Source: Halieaceae bacterium UBA4438
GTDB taxonomy: Bacteria; Pseudomonadota; Gammaproteobacteria; Pseudomonadales; Halieaceae
Length of the DNA: 23,127 bases
Assembly (NCBI GenBank): GCA_002390485.1
Contig: DGPO01000114.1
Location: 1-23,127 of the forward strand
Reading direction: 5' to 3'
Below are positions 7,677 to 15,695 of the stretch, piece by piece; the first letter of the stretch is position 1, and the number at the start of each line of letters is the position of its first letter. A program made the position numbers and the translations under genes. Under the pieces are notes generated by a model. That model ran no database searches, was not told where the DNA came from, and saw only the letters and a program-made list of their open reading frames with translations.

Positions 7677-8786
7677 ATGAGTTCCCATGACGCGCTCCTG
7701 AGTCCGGTCAACGTAGGTGGTCTTCAACTGAACAACCGTGTCGTTATGGCACCCATGACTCGGAACCAGTCTCCCGATAACACACCCACTGACGGTAATG
7801 TCGAGTACTACCGAAAGCGTGCGGCGGGTGGTGTGGGTTTAATTGTGACCGAGGGCACCTGTGTCGATCACATCGCCGCCAGCGGTTATCCAGGTGTTCC
7901 TTATATTCACGGGGAAGAGCGACTCGCCGGTTGGAAGCGTGTCGTGGATGCGGTCCATCAAGAAGGCGGCAAGATTGCACCGCAGCTTTGGCACGTGGGT
8001 GGTATGCGTAAACGCGGTGTGCTCCCTGAAGGCGATGTCGATGGCTACGCCCCATCGGGCATGAATGTGCCCGGAAAGGTCAATCGCCATACGATGACGA
8101 CGGCGGATATTGATGACGTCATTGCCGCCTTTGCAAAGGGGGCGCGTGACTCACAAGCCGTTGGTTTTGACGCGATCGAAATACACGGTGCGCACGGTTA
8201 TCTGCTGGATCAGTTTTTGTGGGAAGGCACCAATCAACGTGACGATACCTACGGCGGCTCCATGACAGGGCGCGGTCAGTTTGTTGCAGAGCTCGTCGCC
8301 GCCTGTCGCGCCGAGGTCGGAAAAGACTTCCCTATTATTCTTCGATGGTCGCAGTGGAAGCAACAAGACTACACGGCGCGCCTTGCGCACACCGAAGAGG
8401 CGCTCTCGGGCTTCCTTGAGCCTCTCGTGGATGCCGGCGTGGATTTGTTTCACTGCAGTCAGCGCCGGTTTTGGGAGCCCGAATTTGAAGGTAGTGACCT
8501 TAATCTTGCCGGTTGGGTCAAGAAGCTGACCGGATTACCCACCATTACCGTGGGCAGTGTCAGCCTTGATGCGGACTTTATCCCCGATCCGGGTGAGGTG
8601 GGCTTCAGTGCGGCGAAGCCGGCCTCGCTTGATCGGCTTATTGCAATGTTGGAGCGTGGTGATTTCGACTTGGTCGCCGTCGGTCGAGCGCTGATTGCTA
8701 ACCCCGATTGGGTCAAAGTGGTTGAGCGCGGTGATCTCAACCATTTGGCCGCATTTGAAAAGCCAATGTTAATGACCCTCGACTGA
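7677..8786 (+). CDS. NADH:flavin oxidoreductase, old yellow enzyme family
   Basis: 369-residue FMN-dependent TIM-barrel enzyme expected to reduce activated alkenes, enones or similar electrophiles with NAD(P)H. The family start LLSPVNVGGLQLNNRVVMAPMTR follows the chosen ATG directly. The active-site pair is H170/H173 with Y175 (IEIHGAHGYLLDQFLW), followed by NQRDDTYGGS. FMN-contact segments include PQLWHVGG and the C-terminal VAVGRALIANPDW. AAGG lies 9 bases before 7677, which decides the start; the frame is open further upstream to 7521, but those residues (arginine-rich) do not match the family. It is divergent from the DASH gene and has no operon partner. The physiological substrate is unknown. 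Confidence 0.93.
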   Translation: MSSHDALLSPVNVGGLQLNNRVVMAPMTRNQSPDNTPTDGNVEYYRKRAAGGVGLIVTEGTCVDHIAASGYPGVPYIHGEERLAGWKRVVDAVHQEGGKIAPQLWHVGGMRKRGVLPEGDVDGYAPSGMNVPGKVNRHTMTTADIDDVIAAFAKGARDSQAVGFDAIEIHGAHGYLLDQFLWEGTNQRDDTYGGSMTGRGQFVAELVAACRAEVGKDFPIILRWSQWKQQDYTARLAHTEEALSGFLEPLVDAGVDLFHCSQRRFWEPEFEGSDLNLAGWVKKLTGLPTITVGSVSLDADFIPDPGEVGFSAAKPASLDRLIAMLERGDFDLVAVGRALIANPDWVKVVERGDLNHLAAFEKPMLMTLD

Positions 8787-8956
8787 AATGACTAAGTTTT
8801 GATCGATGCTTTGTGGCCCGCCCAGACGGTTGTATGTAAGTTTTTCGGGTTCTGTCTCGCTGTCACAAAGTTGTCTTGTTTTGGTCATTTAATAGCAACT
8901 GCGTACGAGTAGGGTGCGCGGGTTCCACTTTTTTCCCTAAACTCAGGAGACATTTG

Positions 8957-11900
8957 ATGAATGTTCGCGGATTTAAAACGACTCAAAAATCGTTAGCCAC
9001 GACAGTCGCGACGGCAATGCTGTCTTTCGCACTGATTTCACCCTTAGCACAAGCTCAGGAAACAACGGCTGAAGTGCGTGGTGCCGTATTTAACACGTCT
9101 GGCGCACCGCTTGAGGGCGCAACTGTCGTAGTGACGAGTCGCGCCACAGGTATTTCCAAAACAGTAGAGGCAAGCGCTAACGGGTCTTACTCCGTTCGCG
9201 GCCTGCCGGCAGGTGTTGTCTATGACGTCGAAGTCATGTCGACGGGTCTGCAGAAGTCGAGCACAAAGAACGTATCACTCGCGGTCGGTCAGTCTGCTGT
9301 TTTGAACTACAGCTTGTCGACAATAGAGGAGGTTGTTGTCACTGCAGAGCAGGTCATGTTTGCTGAGACTGCCATTGGTCCTAACGCTATTTTTGACGTT
9401 GCTGCGTTGCAGGATTCGCCGGCGGTCAATCGAAATATCAACGACATTATTCAGCAGGATCCGCGTCTCTACGTCGACCAGTCGCGCGGTAATGTGGACG
9501 CGGTTCAATGTAACGGCGCAAATCCACGCTACAACAGCCTGACGGTTGATGGTGTGCGCTTAAACGACGGATTCGGCCTTAATTCAAACGGCTATCCGAC
9601 GCAGCGAATGCCATTCCCTTACGACGCTATTTCAAGCGTAGCCGTTGAAATGGCGCCGATGAGCGTTGTGTACGGTGGTTTCTCCGCCTGTAACATCAAC
9701 GCAGTAACGAAAACGGGTGGCAATGAAATCTTCGGATCTGCGTTTTTTGACTATGGATCGGATGACCTGCGGGGCGACAAGCTCGAGGGTGATAGCATTG
9801 CACAGCAGGACTATTCCGAAACCCGCTACGGGTTCGAGCTGGGCGGAGCGTTGATTGCCGATAAGCTTTTCTTCTACGGCGCCTATGAGAAGTACGACGG
9901 TGCGGATTTAAATGACCGTGGCGCGATTGGCTCGGGTGCAGTCAATGAGGTGAATGTCACTCAGGCTGAACTTGATCAAATCGCCCAGATTGCGCGTGAT
10001 GTTTATGGATACGAGCCAGGTCGTACTGTGTCGGAAGCGCTGGATTTTGACGACGAGAAGTACCTTGTAAAGCTCGATTGGTACGCGAGCGACACACAGC
10101 GTTTGTCGATGACCTACATGTACAACGATTCATTTAATTTCAGTCCGTCTGACGGAGATCTGGATGAGTTTGAGTTTGATAAGCACTTTTACAAGCGCGG
10201 TGCAGAGCTGACGACCTACAACATTAACTGGTACGCAGATTGGAGCGAGAATTTTTCGACTGAGGTGCGTTACTCCTACAGCGAAGTTGATTTCCTCCAA
10301 GCCTCAGTGTCGGGACCGAATTTTGCCGAGTTCCGTATTGAGCTCGATGACGTCGACGTCTACCTAGGGCAAGACGATAGTCGCCAGGCGAACGATCTCG
10401 ACTGGGAAGTGGAGCAGCTTGTTGCTCGAGGTACCTACGCGCTAGACGACCACACCATTACCTTTGGTTACGAGCGAGATTCATCTGACATTTACAACCT
10501 CTTCTATCAGCACGTTGATACCGAGGTTCGCTTTGATGGAATAGATAATTTCCAGCAGGGGCTTGCAGATCGAGTGTATTACGGCAATGCAATTTCCAAT
10601 AACGAGTTAGATGCTGCGGTTCAATGGGGCTACACCATTAATACGGCGTACATTGAAGATGAGTGGCAGGTCAACTCTGATCTTCGTTTGACCTACGGTC
10701 TTCGTTACGACTACTACGAATCAAGCGACAAGCCCGCACTAAACACAGCGTTCGTTCAGGATTACGGATTCCCGAACACCGCGACGTTGGACGGCCTAGA
10801 CCTGTTAATGCCGCGTGTGGGCTTTACTTACCAGCTCAACGACAGTATGACGCTGAGCGGCGGTGTCGGTCTCTTCTCTGGCGGTAATCCCAATGTTTGG
10901 TATTCAAACGTCTTCTCAAACACCAACACGACTGCGGTCCAGACACGAATTAACGACGTTAATTTATTCGAGCAAACCTATGAGTTGTGTGAGCCCAATG
11001 TCCCCACCTGTGGTCCAGGTTACGGCGTACCTTCGCAACAAGTCGCGCAGGTTGCGGCCGGTGACGGAAGCAACTTCGAAATTGTTTATCTCGATCCTGA
11101 CTTTGAAGCTCCTTCCGAGTGGAAGTATGCCTTGGGTCTGACCTGGGAGACCGAAGGCGGCTATTTGATTACGGCTGATGCGCAAATTACGCGTGGCAAA
11201 GACACGGCTATTTACAAGCACGGTGATCTTGAGCAAGTGGGTACGAACGACTTTGGAAACGGCTACCCAAGCTATGACAGCGTCAGAGCCTCGTCGTTTG
11301 TCTTAACCAACAGTGGCGTCGGTAATGAGTCAGAGTCTCTCGCTTTCAGTGTCTTCAAAGGCTTCGAAAATGGTTTGGACGTTCGACTGGGTTACGCATG
11401 GGTTGATGCCAAAGACGTCAATCCAATGACCTCTTCGGTTGCGTTTTCGAACTATGTGAACCGTGCGTTCTATGATCCTGAAGAGGAAGTTCTTGCGCCT
11501 TCTAACTACAACATTGAGCACCGAATCACTGGCGTCCTGAACTACAACGTCAACTTGTTTGGCGGCTACAACACGCGCTTCTCCCTGTTCGCCCAGTCGA
11601 GCTCTGGTGTGCCGTACAGCGTCACACTTGGGGGTGCTGATGGAACGATCAACGCCTACGGCTTTACGCCTTACCTCGACTTCCTTGAGCACGTGCTGGT
11701 CGAGGAGGGCACTCGGAACAACCGCAAAGGAAGTTCGTGGACAAAAGCAGACTTGCGTATCTCGCAGGAGCTTCCGGGTCTCAACAGTGAGCACAGCGCG
11801 CGCGCGTTTATTGTGGTGGATAACTTCACCAACCTTCTAAACGACGATTGGGGCGTTATGTACAAGCCAAACTTCCCTTACGGCGTTACTCAGAGTGACA

Positions 11901-11980
11901 TTGACGCCGGTCGCGCCGAGTCGCGCATTGGAGGTGCCTCGCTTTGGGAGATTAGAATTGGTGCGGAGTACCGCTTCTAA
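8957..11980 (+). CDS. TonB-dependent receptor with N-terminal carboxypeptidase-regulatory-like domain
   Basis: 1007-residue outer-membrane receptor for energised uptake of a large or scarce ligand. Residues 1-33 are a signal peptide with likely cleavage after AQA. Residues about 37-120 form a carboxypeptidase-regulatory-like beta domain (VRGAVFNTSGAPLEGATVVV; GSYSVRGLPAG). The TonB-box-like IEEVVVTA lies at 123-130, followed by a plug with YNSLTVDGVRLNDGFGL and a long beta-barrel with many aromatic strand ends. The final residues EYRF match the outer-membrane signal ending in Phe. An extracellular-loop-like CEPNVPTC pair may form a disulfide. AGGAG stands 7 bases before the ATG; the open frame extends upstream to 8876 but without such a site. 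The layout matches Oar/OMR-type receptors. The ligand is unknown, and no TonB, ExbB or substrate enzymes lie beside it. Confidence 0.94.
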   Translation: MNVRGFKTTQKSLATTVATAMLSFALISPLAQAQETTAEVRGAVFNTSGAPLEGATVVVTSRATGISKTVEASANGSYSVRGLPAGVVYDVEVMSTGLQKSSTKNVSLAVGQSAVLNYSLSTIEEVVVTAEQVMFAETAIGPNAIFDVAALQDSPAVNRNINDIIQQDPRLYVDQSRGNVDAVQCNGANPRYNSLTVDGVRLNDGFGLNSNGYPTQRMPFPYDAISSVAVEMAPMSVVYGGFSACNINAVTKTGGNEIFGSAFFDYGSDDLRGDKLEGDSIAQQDYSETRYGFELGGALIADKLFFYGAYEKYDGADLNDRGAIGSGAVNEVNVTQAELDQIAQIARDVYGYEPGRTVSEALDFDDEKYLVKLDWYASDTQRLSMTYMYNDSFNFSPSDGDLDEFEFDKHFYKRGAELTTYNINWYADWSENFSTEVRYSYSEVDFLQASVSGPNFAEFRIELDDVDVYLGQDDSRQANDLDWEVEQLVARGTYALDDHTITFGYERDSSDIYNLFYQHVDTEVRFDGIDNFQQGLADRVYYGNAISNNELDAAVQWGYTINTAYIEDEWQVNSDLRLTYGLRYDYYESSDKPALNTAFVQDYGFPNTATLDGLDLLMPRVGFTYQLNDSMTLSGGVGLFSGGNPNVWYSNVFSNTNTTAVQTRINDVNLFEQTYELCEPNVPTCGPGYGVPSQQVAQVAAGDGSNFEIVYLDPDFEAPSEWKYALGLTWETEGGYLITADAQITRGKDTAIYKHGDLEQVGTNDFGNGYPSYDSVRASSFVLTNSGVGNESESLAFSVFKGFENGLDVRLGYAWVDAKDVNPMTSSVAFSNYVNRAFYDPEEEVLAPSNYNIEHRITGVLNYNVNLFGGYNTRFSLFAQSSSGVPYSVTLGGADGTINAYGFTPYLDFLEHVLVEEGTRNNRKGSSWTKADLRISQELPGLNSEHSARAFIVVDNFTNLLNDDWGVMYKPNFPYGVTQSDIDAGRAESRIGGASLWEIRIGAEYRF

Positions 11981-12001
11981 GCCACCTACCCCTGATCGAC
12001 T

Positions 12002-12029
12002 AAAGGTGCCTTAGGGCGCCTTTTTTTTT
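12002..12029 (+). terminator. rho-independent terminator
   Basis: AGGTGCC/GGCGCCT stem (one T-G wobble) with a TTAG loop is followed directly by nine T residues, 22 bases after the receptor stop codon. Flanking A residues can pair with the T run. Confidence 0.92.
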
Positions 12030-12081
12030 GCCAGCAAACCGCGAAATCATGTCTTAAGATATTCTCTATAGTTATGGATTT

Positions 12082-12093
12082 ATTGTATACAAT
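12082..12093. promoter_or_regulatory. palindromic operator ATTGTATACAAT
   Basis: Perfect 12-bp palindrome in an AT-rich intergenic region. The core TTGTATACAA is the kind of site bound by GntR-superfamily regulators of the FadR/VanR type. It covers the candidate -35 element of the promoter next to it, as expected for repression. No GntR gene is in the window. Confidence 0.5.
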
Positions 12094-12112
12094 GCATAAA
12101 AATAAATAATAC
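12084..12112 (+). promoter_or_regulatory. candidate sigma-70 promoter
   Basis: TTGTAT (12084-12089), a 17-base spacer and TAATAC (12107-12112) give a moderate sigma-70 match in an AT-rich stretch; TACAAT at 12088-12093 is an alternative -10. The start site would be near 12119, ahead of the small membrane-protein frame at 12196. Confidence 0.4.
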
Positions 12113-12128
12113 CAATTTAAAATCGTTA

Positions 12129-12180
12129 CCTAATGTGTGTTTTTAAGTAACATAATGATTCTGAAATCGTCCACATTAGG
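12129..12180. repeat. 9-bp inverted repeat with 34-base spacer
   Basis: CCTAATGTG at 12129-12137 and its exact complement CACATTAGG at 12172-12180 flank an AT-rich 34-base spacer, ending 15 bases before the ATG at 12196. It could fold as a leader hairpin or mark two half-sites for one protein. Confidence 0.45.
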
Positions 12181-12195
12181 CAAGGAACAAGCGTC

Positions 12196-12297
12196 ATGAA
12201 CGGTAACATTCCCAGTTGGTTCAACACAGCGAGCACCGCACTGACATTCTCAGTCGTCGTCTCAGTCATGTTTTACTCCGTAGGCTCAATGGTTTAG
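12196..12297 (+). CDS. candidate 33-residue single-pass membrane protein
   Basis: A short frame starts ATG AAC GGT AAC ATT with AGGAA about 7 bases upstream and ends TAG. The peptide MNGNIPSWFNTASTALTFSV continues VVSVMFYSVGSMV: a polar N-terminus with one Trp, then about 20 mostly hydrophobic residues able to span the membrane. The frame is too short for usual gene calling. Support comes from the good ribosome site, the upstream promoter/palindrome and the terminator-like hairpin downstream at 12529-12552. It could instead be a chance frame inside an RNA or the remnant of a longer gene. No family is recognised. Confidence 0.45.
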   Translation: MNGNIPSWFNTASTALTFSVVVSVMFYSVGSMV

Positions 12298-12610
12298 TGC
12301 TTGCGCGTTGGGCAGGTCGATATGTATGGGTGGTACCCGTGTTATTGACGCTCACGTTGCTGACGGAGCGGGGGCTTGCCTCGACGTCGCGAAGGCCCTT
12401 AGCAGAACCCCTACGGGTTCTGACGCCTCCAGATACACCAGCGCAATAATCCCAGAAAACCCTTGAGTTGAGTGGTCTGGACTCGTCGTAGGACTCGATG
12501 ACAACCCTGGTGGATGAGCGCGAACCGTAAGCGTTAAATCACACGCTTTTTTGTTTGGATGACCTCTTAAATGCCGGTATGGTGACGCCTTAACCTTCTT
12601 GGGACGAACC
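12298..12610. other. non-coding stretch with hairpins before nucleoside transporter
   Basis: 313 bases without a convincing gene. It holds a perfect hairpin AGAACCC-CTAC-GGGTTCT at 12404-12421 with no T run, and a terminator-like hairpin at 12529-12552. A 77-codon frame (12216-12449) and an antisense frame (12352-12639) exist but have neither ribosome sites nor family-like sequence. The 58 bases between the hairpin and the transporter ATG must hold that gene's own promoter if the hairpin terminates; I see no clear one. Confidence 0.5.
12529..12552 (+). terminator. possible rho-independent terminator
   Basis: AAGCGT-TAAATCAC-ACGCTT forms a 6-bp stem with an 8-base loop and runs into six T residues. 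The stem is weak, so termination may be partial. It would end a transcript from the 12084-12112 promoter, or act as an attenuator before the transporter gene. Confidence 0.5.
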
Positions 12611-13840
12611 ATGCACAGTGTGATCGGTATGTTGGCCATTGTGGGCTTTGCTTATGCAATTTCGTCAAGCCGGCAGAGCGTTGCTTGGAAAACCATCGTT
12701 ATTGCGTTCGCGATTCAGTTCACTGTCGGGGGACTCGCCCTTTTCACCACCTGGGGAAATCGTGCCTTGAATGCGGCGGCGGACGCCACGGGTGCGCTCT
12801 TGAGTTACTCCCGCGCTGGGATCGATTTTATGTTTGGCCAGCTTGCGGCTTATGACGGTCCAATTGGATTCGTTTTTGCGGTCAATGTGCTCCCGGTCGT
12901 TGTCTTCTTTAGTGCCTTTATTGCTGTTTTGTACCACCTCGGAATTATGATGTGGATCGTTCGCATTTTGGGCGGCGGTCTGCGTCGGTGCTTAGGAACA
13001 AGTCACGCAGAGTCCATGTCGGCTGCCGCTAATATTTTCGTCGGGCAGGCAGAGGCGCCGTTGGTCGTAAAGCCTTTCATTCCCAGAATGACGCAATCGG
13101 AGTTGTTTGCGATCATGGTGGGTGGACTATCAACCATCGCAGGGTCGGTGATGGCCGGTTACGTTGCGCTCGGGATTCCGCTTGAGTATTTGGTCACAGC
13201 GAGCTTCATGGCGGCGCCGGGCGGTCTAATGATGGCGAAGTTGATCGAGCCCGAGCAAGCGGTCCCTGTCGTTCCTAATCAGGATGATCAGGCAACGATC
13301 CCACGATACGTCAACATTATTGATGCGGCAGCCTCTGGTGCACTCGACGGCCTTCGCATGGCGGCGGCGATCGCTGCAATGCTGATTGCATTTGTTGCGT
13401 TAATCGCCCTTGTTAACGGAATTCTTCAGTATTTTGGGGCGTTTGTTGGCTTTGAGAGCATTACCTTAGAGATGATCTTAGGTGTTTTACTCAGCCCTGC
13501 CGCCTGGCTGCTCGGTGTGCCCTGGGCTGAGGCATCCACTGTTGGCAGTTTAATTGGGCAAAAACTGATTCTTAACGAGTTCGTGGCGTACGTGGCGTTT
13601 TCCGAGGTGAGCGATACGCTCTCCCCCATTTCACAAGCCATTGTGATTTTTGCGCTGTGTGGTTTTGCTAACTTGTCGTCGATTGCCATTTTACTCGGTG
13701 GTCTTGGCGCCATTGCGCCGACACGGCGCGACGACATTTCTCGATTAGGCGTTCGCGCGTTGATCGCGGCGACCCTTGCGAATCTGATGAGCGCGTCGCT
13801 TGCTGGGTTCTTCTTGTCCTTGCCGGGCGCTGCCGGGTGA
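12611..13840 (+). CDS. concentrative nucleoside transporter (NupC/CNT family)
   Basis: 409-residue inner-membrane symporter expected to import nucleosides with H+ or Na+. Hydrophobic segments run throughout. The family signature GQAEAPLVVKPF at about residues 145-156 and the following MTQSELFAIMVGGLSTIAGSVMAGYV hairpin region are characteristic, as is AAPGGLMMAKLIEPE. The C-terminal half has the second repeat (GSLIGQKLILNEFVAYV; ALCGFANLSSIAILLGG). The ATG at 12611 is preferred because MHSVIGMLAIVGFAYAISS fits the usual first helix; the frame extends 4 codons further to a TTG. The stop TGA shares its A with the ATG of the downstream oxygenase, so the two proteins probably serve one pathway. 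Confidence 0.95.
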   Translation: MHSVIGMLAIVGFAYAISSSRQSVAWKTIVIAFAIQFTVGGLALFTTWGNRALNAAADATGALLSYSRAGIDFMFGQLAAYDGPIGFVFAVNVLPVVVFFSAFIAVLYHLGIMMWIVRILGGGLRRCLGTSHAESMSAAANIFVGQAEAPLVVKPFIPRMTQSELFAIMVGGLSTIAGSVMAGYVALGIPLEYLVTASFMAAPGGLMMAKLIEPEQAVPVVPNQDDQATIPRYVNIIDAAASGALDGLRMAAAIAAMLIAFVALIALVNGILQYFGAFVGFESITLEMILGVLLSPAAWLLGVPWAEASTVGSLIGQKLILNEFVAYVAFSEVSDTLSPISQAIVIFALCGFANLSSIAILLGGLGAIAPTRRDDISRLGVRALIAATLANLMSASLAGFFLSLPGAAG

Positions 13841-14712
13841 TGACTGACGTGCAGGGCAAAACTGTCGGCAGTCAGCCAGACCAGCTTCCATTGATTGACT
13901 ACACCCGCGACACTGCGAGCGAAGAGTTTTTTGAAAGCCTTAGGTCTTTTGGCTTTGCCACACTCATTGCCCATCCACTGGACATGGCGCGGGTTGAACG
14001 GATTTATCAAGAATGGCAGACGTATTTTAGCTCTGGCAGTGCGAGCGATTTTTCAATGGACGGCGAAAAGCAAGACGGCTACGTTGCCTTAGATCAGGCC
14101 GAGAGTGCCAAGGGACAAGCCGTACGCGACCACAAAGAGTACTTCCAATATTACAGTTGGGGCCGCTGCCCCAGCCACCTAAAGGCGGACCTTGACGCGC
14201 ATTATCAGGACTGCCTTGAATTTTCGTCGACCCTGTTAACGTGGGTGGCGATGCATTTACCCAAAGACATTACCGAGGCGCTGTCGATGCCTTTGGAGTC
14301 GATGATAGCGCAGAGTGCGCAGACGATGCTGCGCGTACTTCACTACCCACCCATAGTCGCGGGCATAGAGCTTCCGAGAGCCGCTGCGCACGAAGACATT
14401 AACTTGCTGACCGTTCTACCCGCGTCGGATGGTCCTGGTCTTGAGCTGCAGCGCGTTGATGGGGGTTGGCTGGAGGTGATCAATCGCCCGTCACAGGTTG
14501 TGGTTAATATTGGCGATATGTTGCAAGAAGCCACGGGTGGATTTTTACGTTCGACCACGCATCGAGTGGCAACGCCGAGCAAGGGGCAGGCTCAAAAAGG
14601 TCGTATGTCGCTGCCGCTTTTTTTACATCCTCGACCAGAGGTGGTGTTGTCGCCGCGGTATACCGCAAACAGTTACCTTTCAGAACGGTTGCGTGAACTC
14701 GCGCTCACCTAG
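13840..14712 (+). CDS. 2-oxoglutarate/Fe(II)-dependent oxygenase, isopenicillin-N-synthase-like
   Basis: 290-residue non-heme iron oxygenase. The N-terminal DIOX_N-like region opens LPLIDYTRDTASEEFFESLRSFGFA. The jelly-roll core shows the iron triad H184-x-D186 (AAHEDINLLTVL) and H241 (STTHRVATP), with the 2-oxoglutarate-binding R255-x-S257 (GRMSLPLFLHPRPE). The substrate-face sequence DGPGLELQRVDGGWLEV and NIGDMLQEATGGFLRST is standard for the family. The ATG overlaps the transporter stop by one base; the adjacent GTG one codon upstream is less likely. Coupling to a nucleoside transporter suggests a nucleoside, nucleobase or modified-nucleoside substrate, by analogy to thymine and nucleoside hydroxylases; this is inference. 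The gene ends in an 8-base tail-to-tail overlap with the exporter gene. Confidence 0.92.
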   Translation: MTDVQGKTVGSQPDQLPLIDYTRDTASEEFFESLRSFGFATLIAHPLDMARVERIYQEWQTYFSSGSASDFSMDGEKQDGYVALDQAESAKGQAVRDHKEYFQYYSWGRCPSHLKADLDAHYQDCLEFSSTLLTWVAMHLPKDITEALSMPLESMIAQSAQTMLRVLHYPPIVAGIELPRAAAHEDINLLTVLPASDGPGLELQRVDGGWLEVINRPSQVVVNIGDMLQEATGGFLRSTTHRVATPSKGQAQKGRMSLPLFLHPRPEVVLSPRYTANSYLSERLRELALT

Positions 14713-15616
14713 ATTGGCTGACGAGCTGCTGGCCTGCTAGGCCAAGCAGAATAACCACGAGTCCGAGAAGCGTGCTTTGAGCGATGGGCTCGCCCAGTAC
14801 GGTAGTGATCAAAACGAGCGATATCGGCGGTGCTAGGAAGATCAGACTGCTGACTCGAATAGGATTGTCTGTCAGTCTCAGAGCGCTCATCCAGAGGATG
14901 AATGCGATACCCATTTCAAACAATCCGACGTAGAGCCCACTGAGAATCGACGCCCACGCCATTGTAATGACGCCATCGGTCAGCACCGTAATAAGCCACA
15001 GAACCGGTGTGGCTGCGGTAAAGTTGAGGAAAAGTGTCACCTGTGGATCGAGCTGATGATGGTCGACAAATCGCGCGTTTAACACCCAAGACAGTCCCCA
15101 GATTACGGTCGATGCGAGCGCAAGAAGTACGCCGACAGGCGCGTTAAACTCGAACGCACTCAGGTCGCCGTCGGTAACGATAATCAATATGCCCAGATAA
15201 CTGAGAAGCGCGAGTCCTACCTCAGATCTCGTCGGTACTATTTTCGAAAATAAGGCTGCAATCAATGGAAGCGTTAGACCCCACGTATAGTTGATCGCCA
15301 TGGCGTCTTGCGCGGGCAGTAAGTCGTAGGCCTGAAACAAAATCCAGTAATACAACGCCGGATTGAGTAAACCCAAAATCAAGCACCGCCAAAGCAGCGG
15401 CCTTGGCACCTCGGTGACGCGACTCAGCCTGCCGCTTATCGCCAGGCTCACCGCGAAGAATACCCAGGAGACAGTCGCCGCGGCGGTTATTAGTTGCATG
15501 GGCGAGCTGTAGGCCAGCGCCCACTTGAAGGCGGTTGCCATGGTGCTCCAGAGTCCCACAGCCATTAGACCGAGCACCAGAGACTTGTGATTGGAGCGAG
15601 CACTTAGCGATAACAT
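14705..15616 (-). CDS. EamA-family (DMT superfamily) transporter
   Basis: About 303 residues with ten hydrophobic segments arranged as two EamA repeats (first around residues 12-145, second around 160-298). Family-like pieces are GLMAVGLWSTMATAFKWAL, AMAINYTWGLTLPLIAALF, and LASTVIWGLSWVLNARF at the start of the second half. Members usually export amino acids, metabolites or drugs from the cytoplasm; the substrate is not evident. The start at 15616 is chosen over the ATG at 15667 because the extra 17 residues are basic and non-membrane and because it leaves about 80 bases for a promoter shared with the divergent gamma carbonic anhydrase gene. No clear ribosome site marks either. Confidence 0.9.
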   Translation of the reverse strand: MLSLSARSNHKSLVLGLMAVGLWSTMATAFKWALAYSSPMQLITAAATVSWVFFAVSLAISGRLSRVTEVPRPLLWRCLILGLLNPALYYWILFQAYDLLPAQDAMAINYTWGLTLPLIAALFSKIVPTRSEVGLALLSYLGILIIVTDGDLSAFEFNAPVGVLLALASTVIWGLSWVLNARFVDHHQLDPQVTLFLNFTAATPVLWLITVLTDGVITMAWASILSGLYVGLFEMGIAFILWMSALRLTDNPIRVSSLIFLAPPISLVLITTVLGEPIAQSTLLGLVVILLGLAGQQLVSQSR

Positions 15617-15695
15617 AGGCGGTCGGGCTGTATTCCTAAGGTTCCAATGGCGTAGACTCGGTCGCACATGAGATCAAGTCTGCGAGGCGTTAACG

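Noticed and set aside
11330..11794. 154-codon minus-strand frame opposite the receptor gene
   Set aside because: Shadow of the TonB-dependent receptor barrel; no motifs or start signals.
12216..12449. 77-codon plus-strand frame in the intergenic region
   Set aside because: It starts inside the 33-codon frame, has no ribosome site, and is arginine/leucine-rich without a family match; it is probably chance.
12352..12639. 95-codon minus-strand frame before the nucleoside transporter
   Set aside because: No ribosome site or recognisable domain, and it overlaps the transporter start and hairpins.
13426..14010. 194-codon minus-strand frame opposite the transporter/oxygenase junction
   Set aside because: It is antisense to two well-supported genes, has no ribosome site or family-like sequence, and its composition reflects the opposite strand.
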